The notes: generated by a model from the sequence alone, not told the origin. DNA of 64,000 nucleotides from Helichrysum umbraculigerum (GCA_949592205.1 CATIUR010000001.1:43293001-43357000); one strand, 5' to 3'; positions 1 through 11,533 are shown, numbered from the stretch's first letter. Numbers and translations: made by a program.

Positions 1-473
1 ACGCGTGCAAAAGATCTAAGTGTGGGATCTCAGCCCGCACTGCAACCACTTAGCAAGAATCGTCTCCAAATCTTTAAACACTAAAGTGTGGGATTCACCA
101 AAAAGAATCTCCACTTACATGATGGAACGATTCTCTGCTAAATCTGGATACAAGGCATTGTGCACCAGATCGACATGTCCAAAGCTGAACCGTTCTTCAT
201 GGAATCAGAGGATCAAAGACCCACTTCATCTCCTCTCACTTATCGATCTCAGCTTCATAACGACAATCGTCATCTGGGGAGTTTCTTAACCTTCACTCCG
301 CTTTCATGATTTTTGCTTTGATAGCTGTTAAGATACAAAGTAATCTATACTCTATCCTAAAGCTTATTACTAAGTGTGGGATTCCAGCCCATTACATACA
401 CTTGAGCAACATTTTCTATATGTTCAAACTCTAAGTGTGGGATTATACTTTATAGTACAATCTCAACTCAAGA

Positions 474-508
474 GAACATTAGGGACAATGTTCCTCTAAG
501 TGTGGGAT
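474..508 (+). promoter_or_regulatory. Hairpin plus PPT-like motif, internal copy (H)
   Basis: Arms gaacatt (474-480) and aatgttc (487-493) enclose the loop agggac. The purine-rich motif ctaagtgtgggat follows at 495-507. It is the internal copy of the module that also stands directly before the 3' LTR. The matching sequence in G is at 7156-7190 on the minus strand. Confidence 0.6.
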
Positions 509-1296
509 AGTAGGTATAGAATACCTTGGATTGGATGTTTACAAATTTTTATGTCCGAATAGCTCAACTTAGAAAATGTTCCTCAAAATTTTCAAAATTT
601 TTAAACAAAACTAATAAAGTATGGGCCAAATCATTCGATTAGCTCTACTATTTTTGAGTTATAACACCTTTCAAGAGGATCCATTTCTAATATGAGTTAG
701 TTATTCAGGAATATTTGGGAAATTAAGGTAGAAATTTCTTAAATAAGTAGTGATAATCTAAAGGAGCATGGCTAGGTACATACAACCCTATTTGCAGTGA
801 GGTTTTGAGCTTTAAAAGCATTCGTTTTAAATGCTACATTGTTCATTTCTTGTGTGTGCCGATGCTAGTATCTCTAAGTTAGAACTTGTTCCTGACATAC
901 GTTTCGAGACCACATTGGTGAGTACCGTACGCGGTATAGGTGCAATTAGATGATCTCGACATTCCTTAGGATTTAACCCATTTTTACATACCTTTTCAAA
1001 GCCCAAAACCCTTCCGATACTCATTTTTAGTATCGATGATCCGCCTAGAAAACCCTGTTGAGCCTAAACCTTTCGTTTCTTCAAAACCCTAATTTTATCC
1101 ACTTATCCAAAATTCCCAACAACTTATCTTAGAATTTCTGAGGATTATGAAAAACATCTTGAAGAATCTTCTTCTGAATTGATCTACTCCTTCGTGTTCA
1201 CCAAAATTGAAGAAAATCAAAGGTGCGAAAAATTGGCACCAAAGAAAAGACTCGAAGAAGTCCGTGATAAGAAAGAAAAGATTTCCAAAAGAAAAG

Positions 1297-1300
<4 letters not shown>

Positions 1301-1357
<57 letters not shown>
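1301..1357. repeat. (TA)n microsatellite
   Basis: There is a run of about 28 TA units. The equivalent place in G (around 6350) has only a short 'atattttt' stretch, so the expansion happened in H. It makes an artificial Ile-Tyr repeat reading frame on both strands. Confidence 0.95.
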
Positions 1358-1359
<2 letters not shown>

Positions 1360-1383
1360 TTGGAAGTTCTCTGACAAAGAAGT

Positions 1384-1447
1384 TCTGAAGAAAGAAAAAG
1401 AAAATAAAAAGCAGAAAAAGAAAGAAAAGAAAAAGAAAAGAAAATAA
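1384..1447 (+). repeat. Purine-rich (GA/AAAAG) tract
   Basis: This is a stretch of almost only A and G on the element's sense strand. Equivalent tracts are in G (pyrimidine-rich at 6266-6335 on the plus strand) and F (50319-50391). It lies about 0.6 kb before the 3' LTR and could be an accessory plus-strand primer site or simply a low-complexity remnant. Confidence 0.7.
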
Positions 1448-1994
1448 AGCTAAGTGCTTCAAAGTATCAACCGTTTAAAGGAAGATCCGACAGAAGACGA
1501 GTAGCTATCTTCTTCATTCTACAATAAGTTTTTTATGATTCTTAGGATGCCTAAGATAAGCAACCCTTTCAACCAAAAATCACCACTATCCATACCCCTT
1601 AACCCTCACAAACACCCACTTGAATGTCTTGGGATAATTAGCACCGTCCTCTTCCTAAGTGGTGGAGATCCGATTCTCGACCAAGCTTATGATGATGAGT
1701 GCTACATGACTGGCTATCTGAGCGATTTCAATTGTGCTAGAATGATAGGAAACCCGATACACTCTGAGTGAATTGAGTGACCACCTTTAGTGAGATCGCC
1801 TAGTCATGTATACTCCAAGATCACGAGATTTGGAAAGTATGCCTGGGAAAGTCAGTACTTATTTCTGGAAGGATCATCTTAACTTTCCCTGTGTCCTCTA
1901 AATAATTTTCCCATATGACAAAGTGGTGACCTCTTGGAAATGTTTTAACTCTCCCAACCAACTTAAAATGTTTTTCACTGGACATAACTGAGTT

Positions 1995-2032
1995 GTTGCT
2001 TGAGGACAAGCAACTTCTAAGTGTGGGATACT
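1995..2032 (+). promoter_or_regulatory. Terminal hairpin and polypurine tract of element H
   Basis: Arms gttgctt (1995-2001) and aagcaac (2008-2014) flank the loop gaggac. The purine-rich ctaagtgtgggata follows, ending two bases before the LTR start TGTTGCG at 2033. Its position directly before a 3' LTR marks it as the polypurine tract that primes plus-strand DNA synthesis. Confidence 0.75.
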
Positions 2033-2543
2033 TGTTGCGACCTAAAAAGTCATGTTTTTAAGTATATATTTCCGCACTTTTTGGACTATTATTTGGTGAA
2101 AACATTTCCAAACCATCATTATTTACTAAAAATCACCAAGGTAGTCTAAATATAGACGTTGCTGCAAAAATCGGTTAAAACGTCCAAATAACACGTAAAC
2201 CGAGGCAAAACTGTCACCTTAAATATTCCCTTCTTGATTATCCTATCAAAGTAAATCTTAATGCATATTTTATGATTCAAATAGGAAAATCCAAGATCGG
2301 TGGTGAAAAAATCAAGAGAAACGGGTGAAGAACGAAGAAGATGTGCAGTCTAGAAGCCCGCCGATCGTCATCCTGAACACGCAAAAGTCAAACACTTCCA
2401 AATTTGGCAAACTCAGTGTCATTAGAAGCGTAAAGGAAAAACGAAGCCAACGGCTCAAGAATCAAGCAAATCGGAGCCCAAACGAAGAAGATACGGACGA
2501 ACCAAGCAACCGAGAAACAAGCGGAGGCCAAACCAAGCACCAA

Positions 2544-2562
2544 CCCCCCCCCCCCCCCCCCC
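2544..2562. repeat. Poly-C run (19 nt)
   Basis: This homopolymer lies in the LTR of H just before the palindrome cluster. The same site is a poly-G run in G (5149-5163). C has a 22-nt poly-G run at 38975-38996, on the other side of its cluster. Lengths differ between copies, and such runs are also prone to sequencing error. Confidence 0.9.
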
Positions 2563-2567
2563 ACTGG

Positions 2568-2640
2568 GCACAAGGGTACCGTATACGGCCCCTTAGGTAC
2601 CGTATACAGCCCTTAGGGTGCCGTATACGGGACCTTATGC
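2568..2640. repeat. Palindrome cluster in LTR of H
   Basis: Three degenerate copies of a unit with the self-complementary core ccgtatacgg lie 100-180 bp upstream of the TATA box. Equivalent clusters are in the LTRs of G (5088-5145), C (39022-39090) and F (gccgtgtacggc units at about 49063-49172 and 58850-58960). Confidence 0.75.
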
Positions 2641-2744
2641 CTTGGAAAGTGCCGTTTGACCCCCCTTGATCCGATACCCCCCGTATGCGCTTTGATGCTT
2701 GTTCTTCATGCTTTGTGACATGGACCAAGCTTCCTACTCTTTCC

Positions 2745-2754
2745 CTATAAATAG
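2745..2754 (+). promoter_or_regulatory. TATA box in LTR of element H
   Basis: The sequence ctataaatag matches the plant TATA consensus. It is conserved in the related LTRs as the reverse complement (38886-38895 in C, 48972-48983 and 58758-58769 in F). Transcription is expected to start about 30 bp downstream, ahead of the CT-rich leader at 2812-2960. Confidence 0.75.
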
Positions 2755-5061
2755 AGGGCATCCTCATTCATTTTGAACACACCTCATACACCAACACACC
2801 TTACATTTCACACTTTCTCTCTCTAAACTTTCTCTCTCTAGATTTAGGTTAGCATTCTCTCTCTAGCACTACTCTTAGGAGTTAGAGGAGAATTAGTAGG
2901 TAATTAGTTCTTCTCTCTAGTTTCTCTCTCTAGCACTACTCTTAGGAGTTAGAGGAGAACTAGAGAGAAGATTAGGAGTAGATTAATTATGTAGTTAATT
3001 AGTAGAGGCTAGCTTATGTAATGCTTGGATATTAATGAAGAAATACAAGTGTTATTCTGCTCGCAATTCTTATCGGTATTTTCTATCCTTTCTATTATTA
3101 ATTTGTCATATTGTTCTTGTTTGATGTATGTGATTTATTAATATTAGAAATGTTTATTGTTATGCATTGTGAGTAGTGTGCTTGTATGTTTGCCATGATT
3201 AGTGAGTAGTTTGTTATGATATATCTAATTGGCATAACACCATTATGAAACAACGGAGGTAACGTTATACGGCTTTCATTTGTATAGCGCCGGAGTCATC
3301 ACGAATGTGTGTAGTACGGAACGTGGAAGCTATGAAAGTCGTGGGCACAATCCGTTGTGGAATAATGTTCCTAATTATTATATATTACAATTGTTTGTGA
3401 ACTTATAAGCTAAACCTCTACCCGTTTATCTGTCCAACTTATGCTGTGGTTTGTATCCTCCTCCCTAGAACCTAACCAATTGCTAGAAGTAGGATTGCAA
3501 CATATTCTTTGTATGATAATCAATGAACTCAACATGGTCGTTGTTCCCTTGATTGAAACATATCTGTGAGGGACACGAAGCATAGGATTAGAGATAGATT
3601 AGGTTCATGCTTATCTGTTGTGTATCTTTGGGACAACTTCCGGGGTACCCATGATGTAATCCTTAGGTCAGTACTGTGATGCTAGTATTCCGTCCTATTG
3701 CATGTTCTTGTTTGATTGTTGCTTAGGTACTGCATACTAAACATACAATAACACTGTTGCTGCCTTAATGATTATGTTTTCATAAACATGATAAATGTAA
3801 TACAGATAGGTTTGAAAACTTGTGGTGCTGTTTAACTATACATTTATGATTTTAAACTAAACTATCGCCTTTCCTCCAATAAACGTGGTTAGAACCTTTA
3901 TGACAAGGAGTAGCTAACCATTGATCAAACGGTCACTACCTATCTATGTTTTCCAAAATAACATGGTCTGATTTTGAAGCAATGGAAATACTGTCTACCT
4001 ATCGTATAGTACACTGTGAATTAATCAGGGATTTATTGGTTTGGGATTTATAATGTGAACGGGTTGTTTAGCTATCATAGATGGTTTTACTGTAATACAA
4101 GCTTAGATATATTGAGTTTAGATAGCCGTAAAGTATATAATCCAGAATAAAGCCCTAAAACGTCTGAGTATCCGGTAAGCCGTGGAAAGACCGTAGGCTG
4201 AACACTGTGTTACATCCTGGTGTAGTCTGTGATCCAGGAAAGACCGTAATACGGGTGAGTACACAATGTAACCGTGGAAAACTCTGTGGGTTGAAGACTG
4301 TATCACATCCGAATATCTCTGAACTCAATCACAACCATTAATGTATTAGTAATCAGTCACCACCTGTCTTAAATCTTAAATGCCTTGCCCAGCTTAGATA
4401 TCTCTGTTTGTGTTAAAGAAAGGTCAGTGGATAAATTGAAGACTGTCGCCTTATTCCTGCACCCCATCTGGAGGGTCACTTGGTCTCGTCACAAGAGACG
4501 GTGAGGGAGGTTTCAAGGCAGTCCGATCTGATCATACTCTCGATAACCTAGTACTCAGTGACATACTGATCGGTTCACCTGATCAGTAGGGTGCTAGTGT
4601 TTACACTACAAGATATCTACGTGAAAGCAAGACACAAATCTTTAAAAGACATTTTCAAACTAGAATATCATAACAGCTATTCTAAGTCATGGTGAACCAC
4701 GTCTTTGTTATCCTTATGTGTTATATATGCTAGTCTCCCTTTAGTTTTATGTTTTATTAGTTCAGTAGTTTAGTTTAATTAGATATAAAAACCAAAACAA
4801 AACCCTTCCAAGTTATAAAAAACCCTAGCTTAAATAGTAGTTCATCGGAACGAGCTATGTTTCAATTCTGCCGTCGTGAGGAACGACCCTGGATCATTCT
4901 TACCACTTACTCGTATCAGGTATTCATACCAGTTCCAGTAGGTAGTACGGAGGATTAGGCTCCCCCCGACTATTATAAATATTAAAACTTCACTGCTCGC
5001 GTCCGTCGGTGGCCGGACCAACGACCGGAGTAAAATCCGACCGACCGCTGACGGCACGACA

Positions 5062-5674
5062 GGCACCTCACAAGCCAACCAACCCCATATACGGCACCCT
5101 AAGGTCCGTATACGGCACTTAAGGTACCGTATACGGTACCTAGTGCCAGGGGGGGGGGGGGGGTTGGTGCTTGGTTTGGCCTCCGTTTGTTTCTCGGTTG
5201 CTTGGTTCGTCCGTATCTTCTTCGTTTGGGCTCTGATTTGCTTGATTCTTGCTCCGTTGCCTTCATTATTCCGTTACGCTTCTAATGACACTAAGTTTTC
5301 CAAATTTGAAAGTGTTTGACTTTTGCGTGTTCCGGATGACGATCGGCGGGCTTCCAGACTGTACGTCTTCTTCATTCTTCACCCGTTTCTCTTGATTCTT
5401 TCACCACCGATCTTGGATTTTCCTATTGAATCATAAAATATGCATTAAGATCTAATTTGATAGGATAATCAAGAATGGAATATTTAAGGTGATCGTTTTT
5501 GCCTCGGTTTGCGTGCAAAACGGATGTTTTAACTGATTTTTGTAGCAACGCCCGTATTTAGACTTTCTTGGTGATTATTGATGATACATGATTGTTTTAA
5601 AATGTTTTCACCAAAGAATAGTCCAAAAAGTGCAGAAATAAGTACTTAAAAACAAGACTTTTTGGGTCACATCA
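5062..5674 (-). repeat. 3' LTR fragment of element G
   Basis: Read on the minus strand the LTR begins TGATGTGACCC at 5674 and continues to the H insertion at 5062. It is very close to 39003-39605 of solo LTR C. It holds only the upstream part (U3) with the palindrome cluster and a 15-nt poly-G run. The TATA box lies just beyond the break, so this copy has no promoter. Confidence 0.85.
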
Positions 5675-5712
5675 AGTATCCCACACTTAAGCGTTGCTTG
5701 TCCTCAAGCAAC
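5675..5712 (-). promoter_or_regulatory. Terminal hairpin and polypurine tract of element G
   Basis: On the minus strand the arms gttgctt and aagcaac enclose gaggac (5693-5712). The purine-rich taagtgtgggatact follows and touches the LTR start at 5674. Confidence 0.75.
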
Positions 5713-8000
5713 ACTCAGTTATGTCCCGTGAAAACATTTTATAGATTTTGGGGGAGTTAAAGCACCTCCAAAAAGTTACCACTTTGTCATATGGGAAAAT
5801 TATTTAGAGAACATAGGGAAAGCTAAGATGATCCTTTCAGAAATAAGTATTGACTTTCCCAGGCATACTTTCCAAATCTCGTGATCTTGGAGTATACATG
5901 ACTAGGAGATCTCACTAAAGGTGGTCACTCAATTCACTCAGAGTGTATCGGGTTTCCTATCAATCTAGCACAATCGAAATCGCTCAAATAGCCCGTCATG
6001 CAGCACTCATCATCATAAGCTTGGTCGAGAATCGGATCTCCACCACTTAGGAAGAGGACGGTGCTAATTATCCCAAGACATTCGAGTGGGTTGTAGTGTT
6101 TGTGAGGGTTAAGGGGTATGGATAGTGGTGATTTTTGGTTGTAAGGGGTTGCTTATCTTAGGCATTCTAAGAATCATGAAAAACTTATTGTAGAACGGAG
6201 AAGATAGCTACTCGCATTTCATTGGATCTTTCTTTGAAAGATTGATACTCTGAAGCACTTTAGCTTTATTTTCTTTTCTTTTTCTTTTCTTTCTTTTTCT
6301 GCTTTTTTATTTTCTTTTCTTTCTTTAGAACTTCTTTGCCAGAGAACTTCCAAGGATATTTTTGATTTTCTTTCGGAAATCTCTTCTTTCTTATCACGGA
6401 CTTCTTCGAGTCTTTTCTTCTGGTGCCAATTTTTCGCACCTTTGATTTTCTAATTTTGGTGAACACGGAGGAGTAGATCAATTCGGAAAAAGATTCTTCA
6501 AGATGTTTTTCATAACCTTAGAAATTCCAAGATAAGTTGTTGGGAATTTGGGAAAAGTGGTTAAAGATATAGGGTTTTTGAAAAAACGAAAGGTTTAGGC
6601 TCAAAGGGTTTTCTAGGCGGATCATCGATACTAAAAATGAGTATCGGAAGGGTTTTGGGCTTGAAAAGGTATGTAAGAATGGGTTAAATCCTAAGGAATG
6701 TCGAGATCATCTAATTGCACCTATACCGCGTACGGTACTCTCCAATGTGGTCTCGAAACGTATGTCAGGAACAAGTTCTAATTTAGAGATACTAGCATCG
6801 GCACACACAAGAAATGAACAATGTAGCATTTAAAATGAATGCTTTTGAGGCTCAAAACCTCACTGCAAATTTGGGTTTGTATGTGCCTAGCCATGCTCCT
6901 TAGATTGTTAATACTTATTTAAGAAATTTCTACCTTAATTTCCCTAATATTCTTGAATAACTAACTCATATTAGAAATGGTTCCTTTTTGAAAGATATCG
7001 TAACTCAAAATAGTAGAGCTAATCGGAAGATTTGGCTCATACTTTGTTATTTTTGTTTAAAAAGTTTTGAAAATTTTGAAGAACATTTTCTGAGTAAAGC
7101 TATTTGGACATTAAAAATCTGTAAAACATCTAATTCAAGGTATTCTATACCTGCTATCCCACACTTAGAGGAACATTGTCCCTAATGTTCTCTTGAGTTG
7201 AGATTATATTTGAAAATATAATCCCGCACTTAGAGTTTAAACATATAGAAAATGTTTCTCAAGTGTTTGGTTTGGGCTGGAATCCCACACTTAGTGATAA
7301 GTTTAAGATAGAGTATAGATTACTTTGCATTCCTAAGCTAACAAAATGAATCAAGTTATGAAAACGAGGTGAAAGGTAAGAAACTCCCCAGATGACGATT
7401 TAACGTTTAGAGGCGAAAGCTGAGAATTCAAAGATCTTCATTAAGAGTGATTCAGCTCCGCTTGTCCTTATCTGGTGCACAGCGCTTCTCATTCATGCTT
7501 AGCTAAGAGTCGACCCATAATGTAAGTGGAAATTCTTATTAGTGAATTTCACACTTTTGTGATTTAAGATTTAGAGACGATTCTTGCTAAGATGTCTTGT
7601 AGTGTGGGTTGAGATCCCACACTTAGATCTTTGAAGAGGTTGCGGTGCATGTGCGAGTTTTAGAAGAAGATAGACCGAAGTTCCTCTCCCGAGATGTGTG
7701 TAAGTTCCGCGGTCCGCAGTTGTGAATTCCTTGGTTGTCTGCCTTTTGACATCACGGTTCTTTTTTTCTTGAAGGCTCGTCATCTCGTTCGGGTTCATTT
7801 CTCATTCATTACACATTCAATCACTTATTCTAAAATAAAGAAACAAACATAATAAGTAACTACGATAAACATAATAATAAAGCTCAACCATAAAGGTCGA
7901 GAAATATCCCAAAAGTTTAACCAAGTGCAAGATAGAGATCACTATAATCAATACAATACAGAAGTCAGTGATATGAAATATAAATCATAAGATAAGTAGT
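5713..8000 (-). other. Element G 3' noncoding region
   Basis: No gene is supported here. The region is an inverted relative of 1-1990 in element H. It has repeated tcccacactta motifs (near 7155, 7223, 7275 and 7614), a hairpin with loop gtccct (minus strand agggac) at 7171-7190 and a pyrimidine tract at 6266-6335. It represents the 3' untranslated region downstream of ORF2. Confidence 0.7.
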
Positions 8001-8354
8001 CTAGAATGGAGGATCCTCTGCTGATATGTCATCAGGCTGAGCTACGAGTCCTGCGACTGACTGCTGTCCACTGGACACTCTCTGCTCATCTGGAGGTAGT
8101 AATCCTCTCTGAATCAATATCTACCTGAGGGTCATTGCTGGAAGCGCCATCATATCATCATAACCCTGTGCGAGCATGTCCGCAGTGGTAACACCTGCCA
8201 TCTGTAACATATCAAGGTAGAGCTGCTTGAGAGTGCTCTCAGTAGGAACCTGATCTGAGAAGATGGGGCCCAAATCCAAGTAAGGACCGACGCTACCAGT
8301 GAACAATGCATCGGTGCCAATGTAGAGCAGGTCTGGTCTGTATGATGTGCTAGC
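8001..8354 (-). pseudogene. Element G ORF2, C-terminal part
   Basis: This is the 3' end of the Athila-type extra ORF, separated from the rest (20510-21908) by element A. It is recognisable by similarity to the C-terminus of the F protein: 'SYRPD..' followed by a 'DQVPTE' region and, after an internal stop at 8121-8123, the shared 'EQRVSSGQQSVAG'. The final stop is at 8001-8003. Removing A and one target-site copy (12150 bp) keeps the frame. Function is unknown beyond membership of the ORF2 family. Confidence 0.75.
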
Positions 8355-8359
8355 CTCTG
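8355..8359. repeat. Target-site duplication of element A (left)
   Basis: The five bases CTCTG are repeated exactly at 20505-20509, directly after the 3' LTR. Confidence 0.95.
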
Positions 8360-11300
8360 TGTGACACCCGACCAATTAGGGCTAGTGTTAGTTCCTAATC
8401 ATTGTGCTAATACATGTAATTAGGATGAATTATGTGTATCATTATGTGTATTAATATATGTTATTATATTTGCACACATTTGCGATTTGTTTAAATCGTA
8501 CACTTTATTATCGGATGGAGTCCGACACAGTTTAAATACGACGTTGGTGAAAACATTTCTATAAATAACTTTAATCTATTTTTAGAAGTTGTTTATCATT
8601 ATCTATTATTTTGCTAAAATAATACTCGAAAAACCTAGACGTTTCGGTTAAAACGTCTCAAACGCAACGATAACGCGCGAATTTATTTCGACAACCAAAC
8701 GAACGTCAATAATTAATTGACAACCTAAATTAAGTATTTTAAATAATACTTCAATGGAAATTTATCCAAATTATATCGTTAATCTAAACGACTCAAAATA
8801 ACGTTACGCGATTAAACCGTCGTAGAACAAACACGCAAATCGAGGCCGACAAATTAACGGAACATTTTTATAAATGTTTTCAAGCATCTTGATAAAATAT
8901 TTCAACTTAAAATATCGAAATTAAAAGTCGTCACTTAAAAACGCGTATAAAACATTTAACGTACGAATAAACGTCTAAACAATCGGGTAAACGAACGAAA
9001 AACGCAACAAATTAAGCTAGAGATGTAAAATGACCAAAATACCCCTTGTGGGACCACATGGGGGCCGGCCACCCCATGTGCCACCTCCCCCTCCTCTCCA
9101 CTCCTCTTCCATGCACCATAATGATGATATTCCTTATGTGTTCACCACTCCACCTTCATGCAAATGAACCCTCTCATTTCTTCATTTTCCTTACCCAAAA
9201 ACACACTCATTTTCTCTCTCATTTTCTGGAGAAAAATCAGTCCCAAAAACCATTACAATCACCATTAAAATCACCACCAATCTAAGAGAAGAAATCACAA
9301 GAAGGAAGCTAGGAACAACACCATCATCATCTCTCCTTATTCTTCAACATTTGCTTGGTATACATCATCAAACTTTCACCTATTCTTACTTTAATACTAC
9401 TGATTATGATGTTATAATGTTCATCTATCATAAATATGTCCAAGATTGTTGTTGAAAATCGTTTTTAAAGCAAACACATGAACATGCATGAATCTGCCTA
9501 AAAATAGACAGTTCACAAAAATATTCGTATAAAATCAAATACTGAGAGTTAGAAGATGCATTTTTTTTTAAAATTTGCGTATTGAAAAGATCTATAACTT
9601 TCGTGTTTTACACTTTTTCCAGAAACGCTCTCATTTTTCTCTACGAGCCGATTTATAAGACTGACCTGGAAGTTTTTCGATAAAATGTGTTCGGTTGTTA
9701 CGCGGCTTTATTTAACTATGTTAATGGACTTGTTAGAAGCTGAAAATTTGATATGTTAGTCAAAACACTTAGTAAATCAGTTGGTAAAAATTTGGAAGTT
9801 TGATTTGGACTATAGATAGGTGAAATCAGTTGGCGTAATGACCCGACATAAACCGAAAACATTAAATCTTGAAGTTTAAGGTGTAAACTTGAAACCGACA
9901 TCTCGAAACGACTACAATATGAAATAATAACTTTTATAACCTTTATTTACTGGAATATGACTTGAGTAAAAGGTTCGGGTCAAACCGTCATAGTTGACCA
10001 CGTTTTTGACTTAGCAAAATCCAAACAGACTTAAGTGACGCATGATCACTGGAATTCTAGCGACACTTGGCAAGTGACGCTTGTAGTGACGCTACTTTAT
10101 TTTTAACGACACTACCTAAGTGACGCCTGAAATGACTGAACTATTATATTAGCGGCACTTACCCTTAGTGACGCCAGTATCCGACACTTCTTAAGTGACG
10201 CTAATTAAATCTGAAAACGCATATTATGCGGCACTTCCTAAGTGCCGCCCCTAACTAGCAAGTGACGCATGAAGTGTCGCATGAAACAGAATCCTTAAAA
10301 ACTAGTTTTCTCACTAAGTGTTAAACTTCAAGTAACGTTAATACTTATACAATGCAACGTTATAACTCATGAAACATACTATACATATGTAAGTATAACA
10401 TCATCCTAATAATAATGTCTTAACGAATTATTATTACAAACTTTCACCAACGGGTCGTACACGTTTTTGATAAACAAACTTGAACAACTTATTTGGACAT
10501 ACTAGTTGATGAACTAGCTTTAGGTGGACATTAACCCTCCACCTACACGATTGGCTTAAGTGGACATTGACCCCCACTTATACAATCACTCTAGATGGTC
10601 TTATGAGACATCTACTTACACAACCTTATACGCTTAGGACGTTAGAAGGTTGCGCTTTGGACTTTGCTTGCTATTTGATTATTGCTTGCTACCTGCTTAA
10701 CTCTGGTGAGTTTCATAGCCCCTTTTTACTGTTTTTCAACTGGGGTGAGAATACATACAACTGTTTTATACAACTGCTTATATGATCACAAGTAACTTGA
10801 AACATTTTTCGTACGGATTGCATGAGACCTGAATAATCCACTAAAGTCCTCTACCCATCATAGTCATTAAAATATGTGCGTGAGTATTATTGGATAGATC
10901 TATCAGGGTTTGACAAACCTCGTCCGGGCTAGTCGCTCTAGCCAACCCACGGGCGCAGTATTACTTGTGATTTAGAAGTGTATCGGATTAGTACACTTAC
11001 CGGAGGCAAACAACGTTAAGCTTGACTATGAGACTCATGTAAATGGTATACTTATATTGCATTATGCAATACTTTTACTTATCGTTGAATAACGATACTT
11101 TTAACTGTCATTTTTGAATGATACAACTTGAAATCTTGTGGATCATAACTAAACGATTGTTTACAAACCTATGAACTCACCAACTTTATGTTGACCTTTT
11201 AGTATGTATTTCTCAGGTAACCCGCCGCAATAGGAAGCTTATGGAAAGCCTAGCTCGAGTCACATTGTTTTCAAATTTCAAGAGATTAGATTGCATTTAG

Positions 11301-11517
11301 CTGTATTTGGTATAATCAGTTATGTATTAGAAATCTCTTAGCGGTTTATGCGAACTCCAGACTTATTGTAAACATTTGAAATTATGGTAATGTAACTTTT
11401 TATTAAAACATCTCATATAGAGGTCGTTTGTTGTAATCTTGTGTTGTGATATTTAATTTGGTCGGCGCCCCCATGACAACTTATGTTTCCGCTGCCACGT
11501 GTTTTGGGGGTGCGACA
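8360..11517 (+). repeat. 5' LTR of element A
   Basis: It starts TGTGACACCC and ends GGTGCGACA, and is 3158 bp, the same length as the 3' LTR. A CT-rich leader-like stretch (about 9130-9350) is followed by gettable splice-donor-like sites (cttg|gtatac near 9358, ctg|gtgagt at 10706). A palindrome cluster lies at 10030-10290. A TATA-like cgtataaaac is near 8944. The 79-codon frame at 9046-9285 is identical in both LTRs only because the LTRs are nearly identical. Confidence 0.95.
10030..10290. repeat. Palindrome cluster in LTR of element A
   Basis: There are about ten degenerate copies of agtgacgc or its complement gcggcactt, including the inverted pair gcggcactt...aagtgccgc near 10230-10250. 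The 3' LTR has the same cluster at 19017-19277. Unlike in E and the F family, the cluster lies in the 3' half of the LTR. Confidence 0.7.
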
Positions 11518-11520
11518 GAT

Positions 11521-11533
11521 TGGTATCAGAGCC
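11521..11533 (+). other. Primer-binding site of element A
   Basis: The sequence tggtatcagagcc, three bases after the LTR end, is complementary to the 3' end of plant initiator methionine tRNA. This is the usual primer of chromoviruses. Confidence 0.9.

Larger units (their letters stand above)
1..2032 (+). other. Element H 3' internal noncoding region
   Basis: I see no supported gene in this stretch. The short open frames here are not shared with the relatives G and F. It contains six copies of a (c)taagtgtgggat-type motif (near 20, 84, 372, 432, 497 and 2017), a TA microsatellite, a purine-rich tract at about 1384-1447, and two hairpins with a GAGGAC-type loop. The same arrangement recurs inverted in G (5675-7700) and in F (49675-51500), so this is the family's long 3' untranslated region. 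Confidence 0.75.
1..5061 (+). mobile_element. Element H: 3' end of an Athila-like LTR retrotransposon
   Basis: This is the right-hand end of a plus-strand element whose 5' part lies outside the window. It has about 2 kb of 3' internal noncoding sequence and then a complete 3' LTR. The internal part is related, as reverse complement, to 5675-7700 (element G) and more distantly to 49675-51500 (element F), so all three belong to one family. The LTR ends at 5061 with ...gacgaca-type sequence, and the next five bases, GGCAC, should be its target-site duplication. The left copy cannot be seen. H was inserted into the LTR of G, because 5062 onward matches solo LTR C from about 39003. No coding region of H is in the window. 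Confidence 0.8.
2033..5061 (+). repeat. 3' LTR of element H
   Basis: The 3029-bp LTR starts TGTTGCGACC and ends GGCACGACA. Read as reverse complement it aligns block by block with solo LTR C and with the LTRs of F. Shared blocks are the start region near 5061, the 'gtgtaaacactag' block near 4600, the block around 3250-3360, the CT-rich block at 2812-2960 and the palindrome cluster near 2570. A TATA box at 2745-2754 gives the direction of transcription as plus. Confidence 0.85.

Noticed and set aside
1179..1462. Open frames on both strands through the TA repeat
   Set aside because: They exist only because TA repeats give Ile-Tyr codons; the relatives G and F have no such frame.
1..7700. A single palindromic rearrangement or foldback element
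   Set aside because: The structure is explained by insertion of H (own LTR end at 5061, GGCAC at the junction) into the LTR of G. The arms are diverged, not mirror copies.
9046..9285. 79-codon frame in the A LTR, identical at 18033-18272
   Set aside because: Identity reflects two near-identical LTRs, not selection. The frame has no ATG at its listed start and lies in a CT-rich leader-like stretch.
11521..11533. tRNA gene remnants at the primer-binding sites (also 30426, 43586, 56755)
   Set aside because: Only the 13-20 bases complementary to tRNA 3' ends are present, directly next to LTRs; no tRNA body is present.
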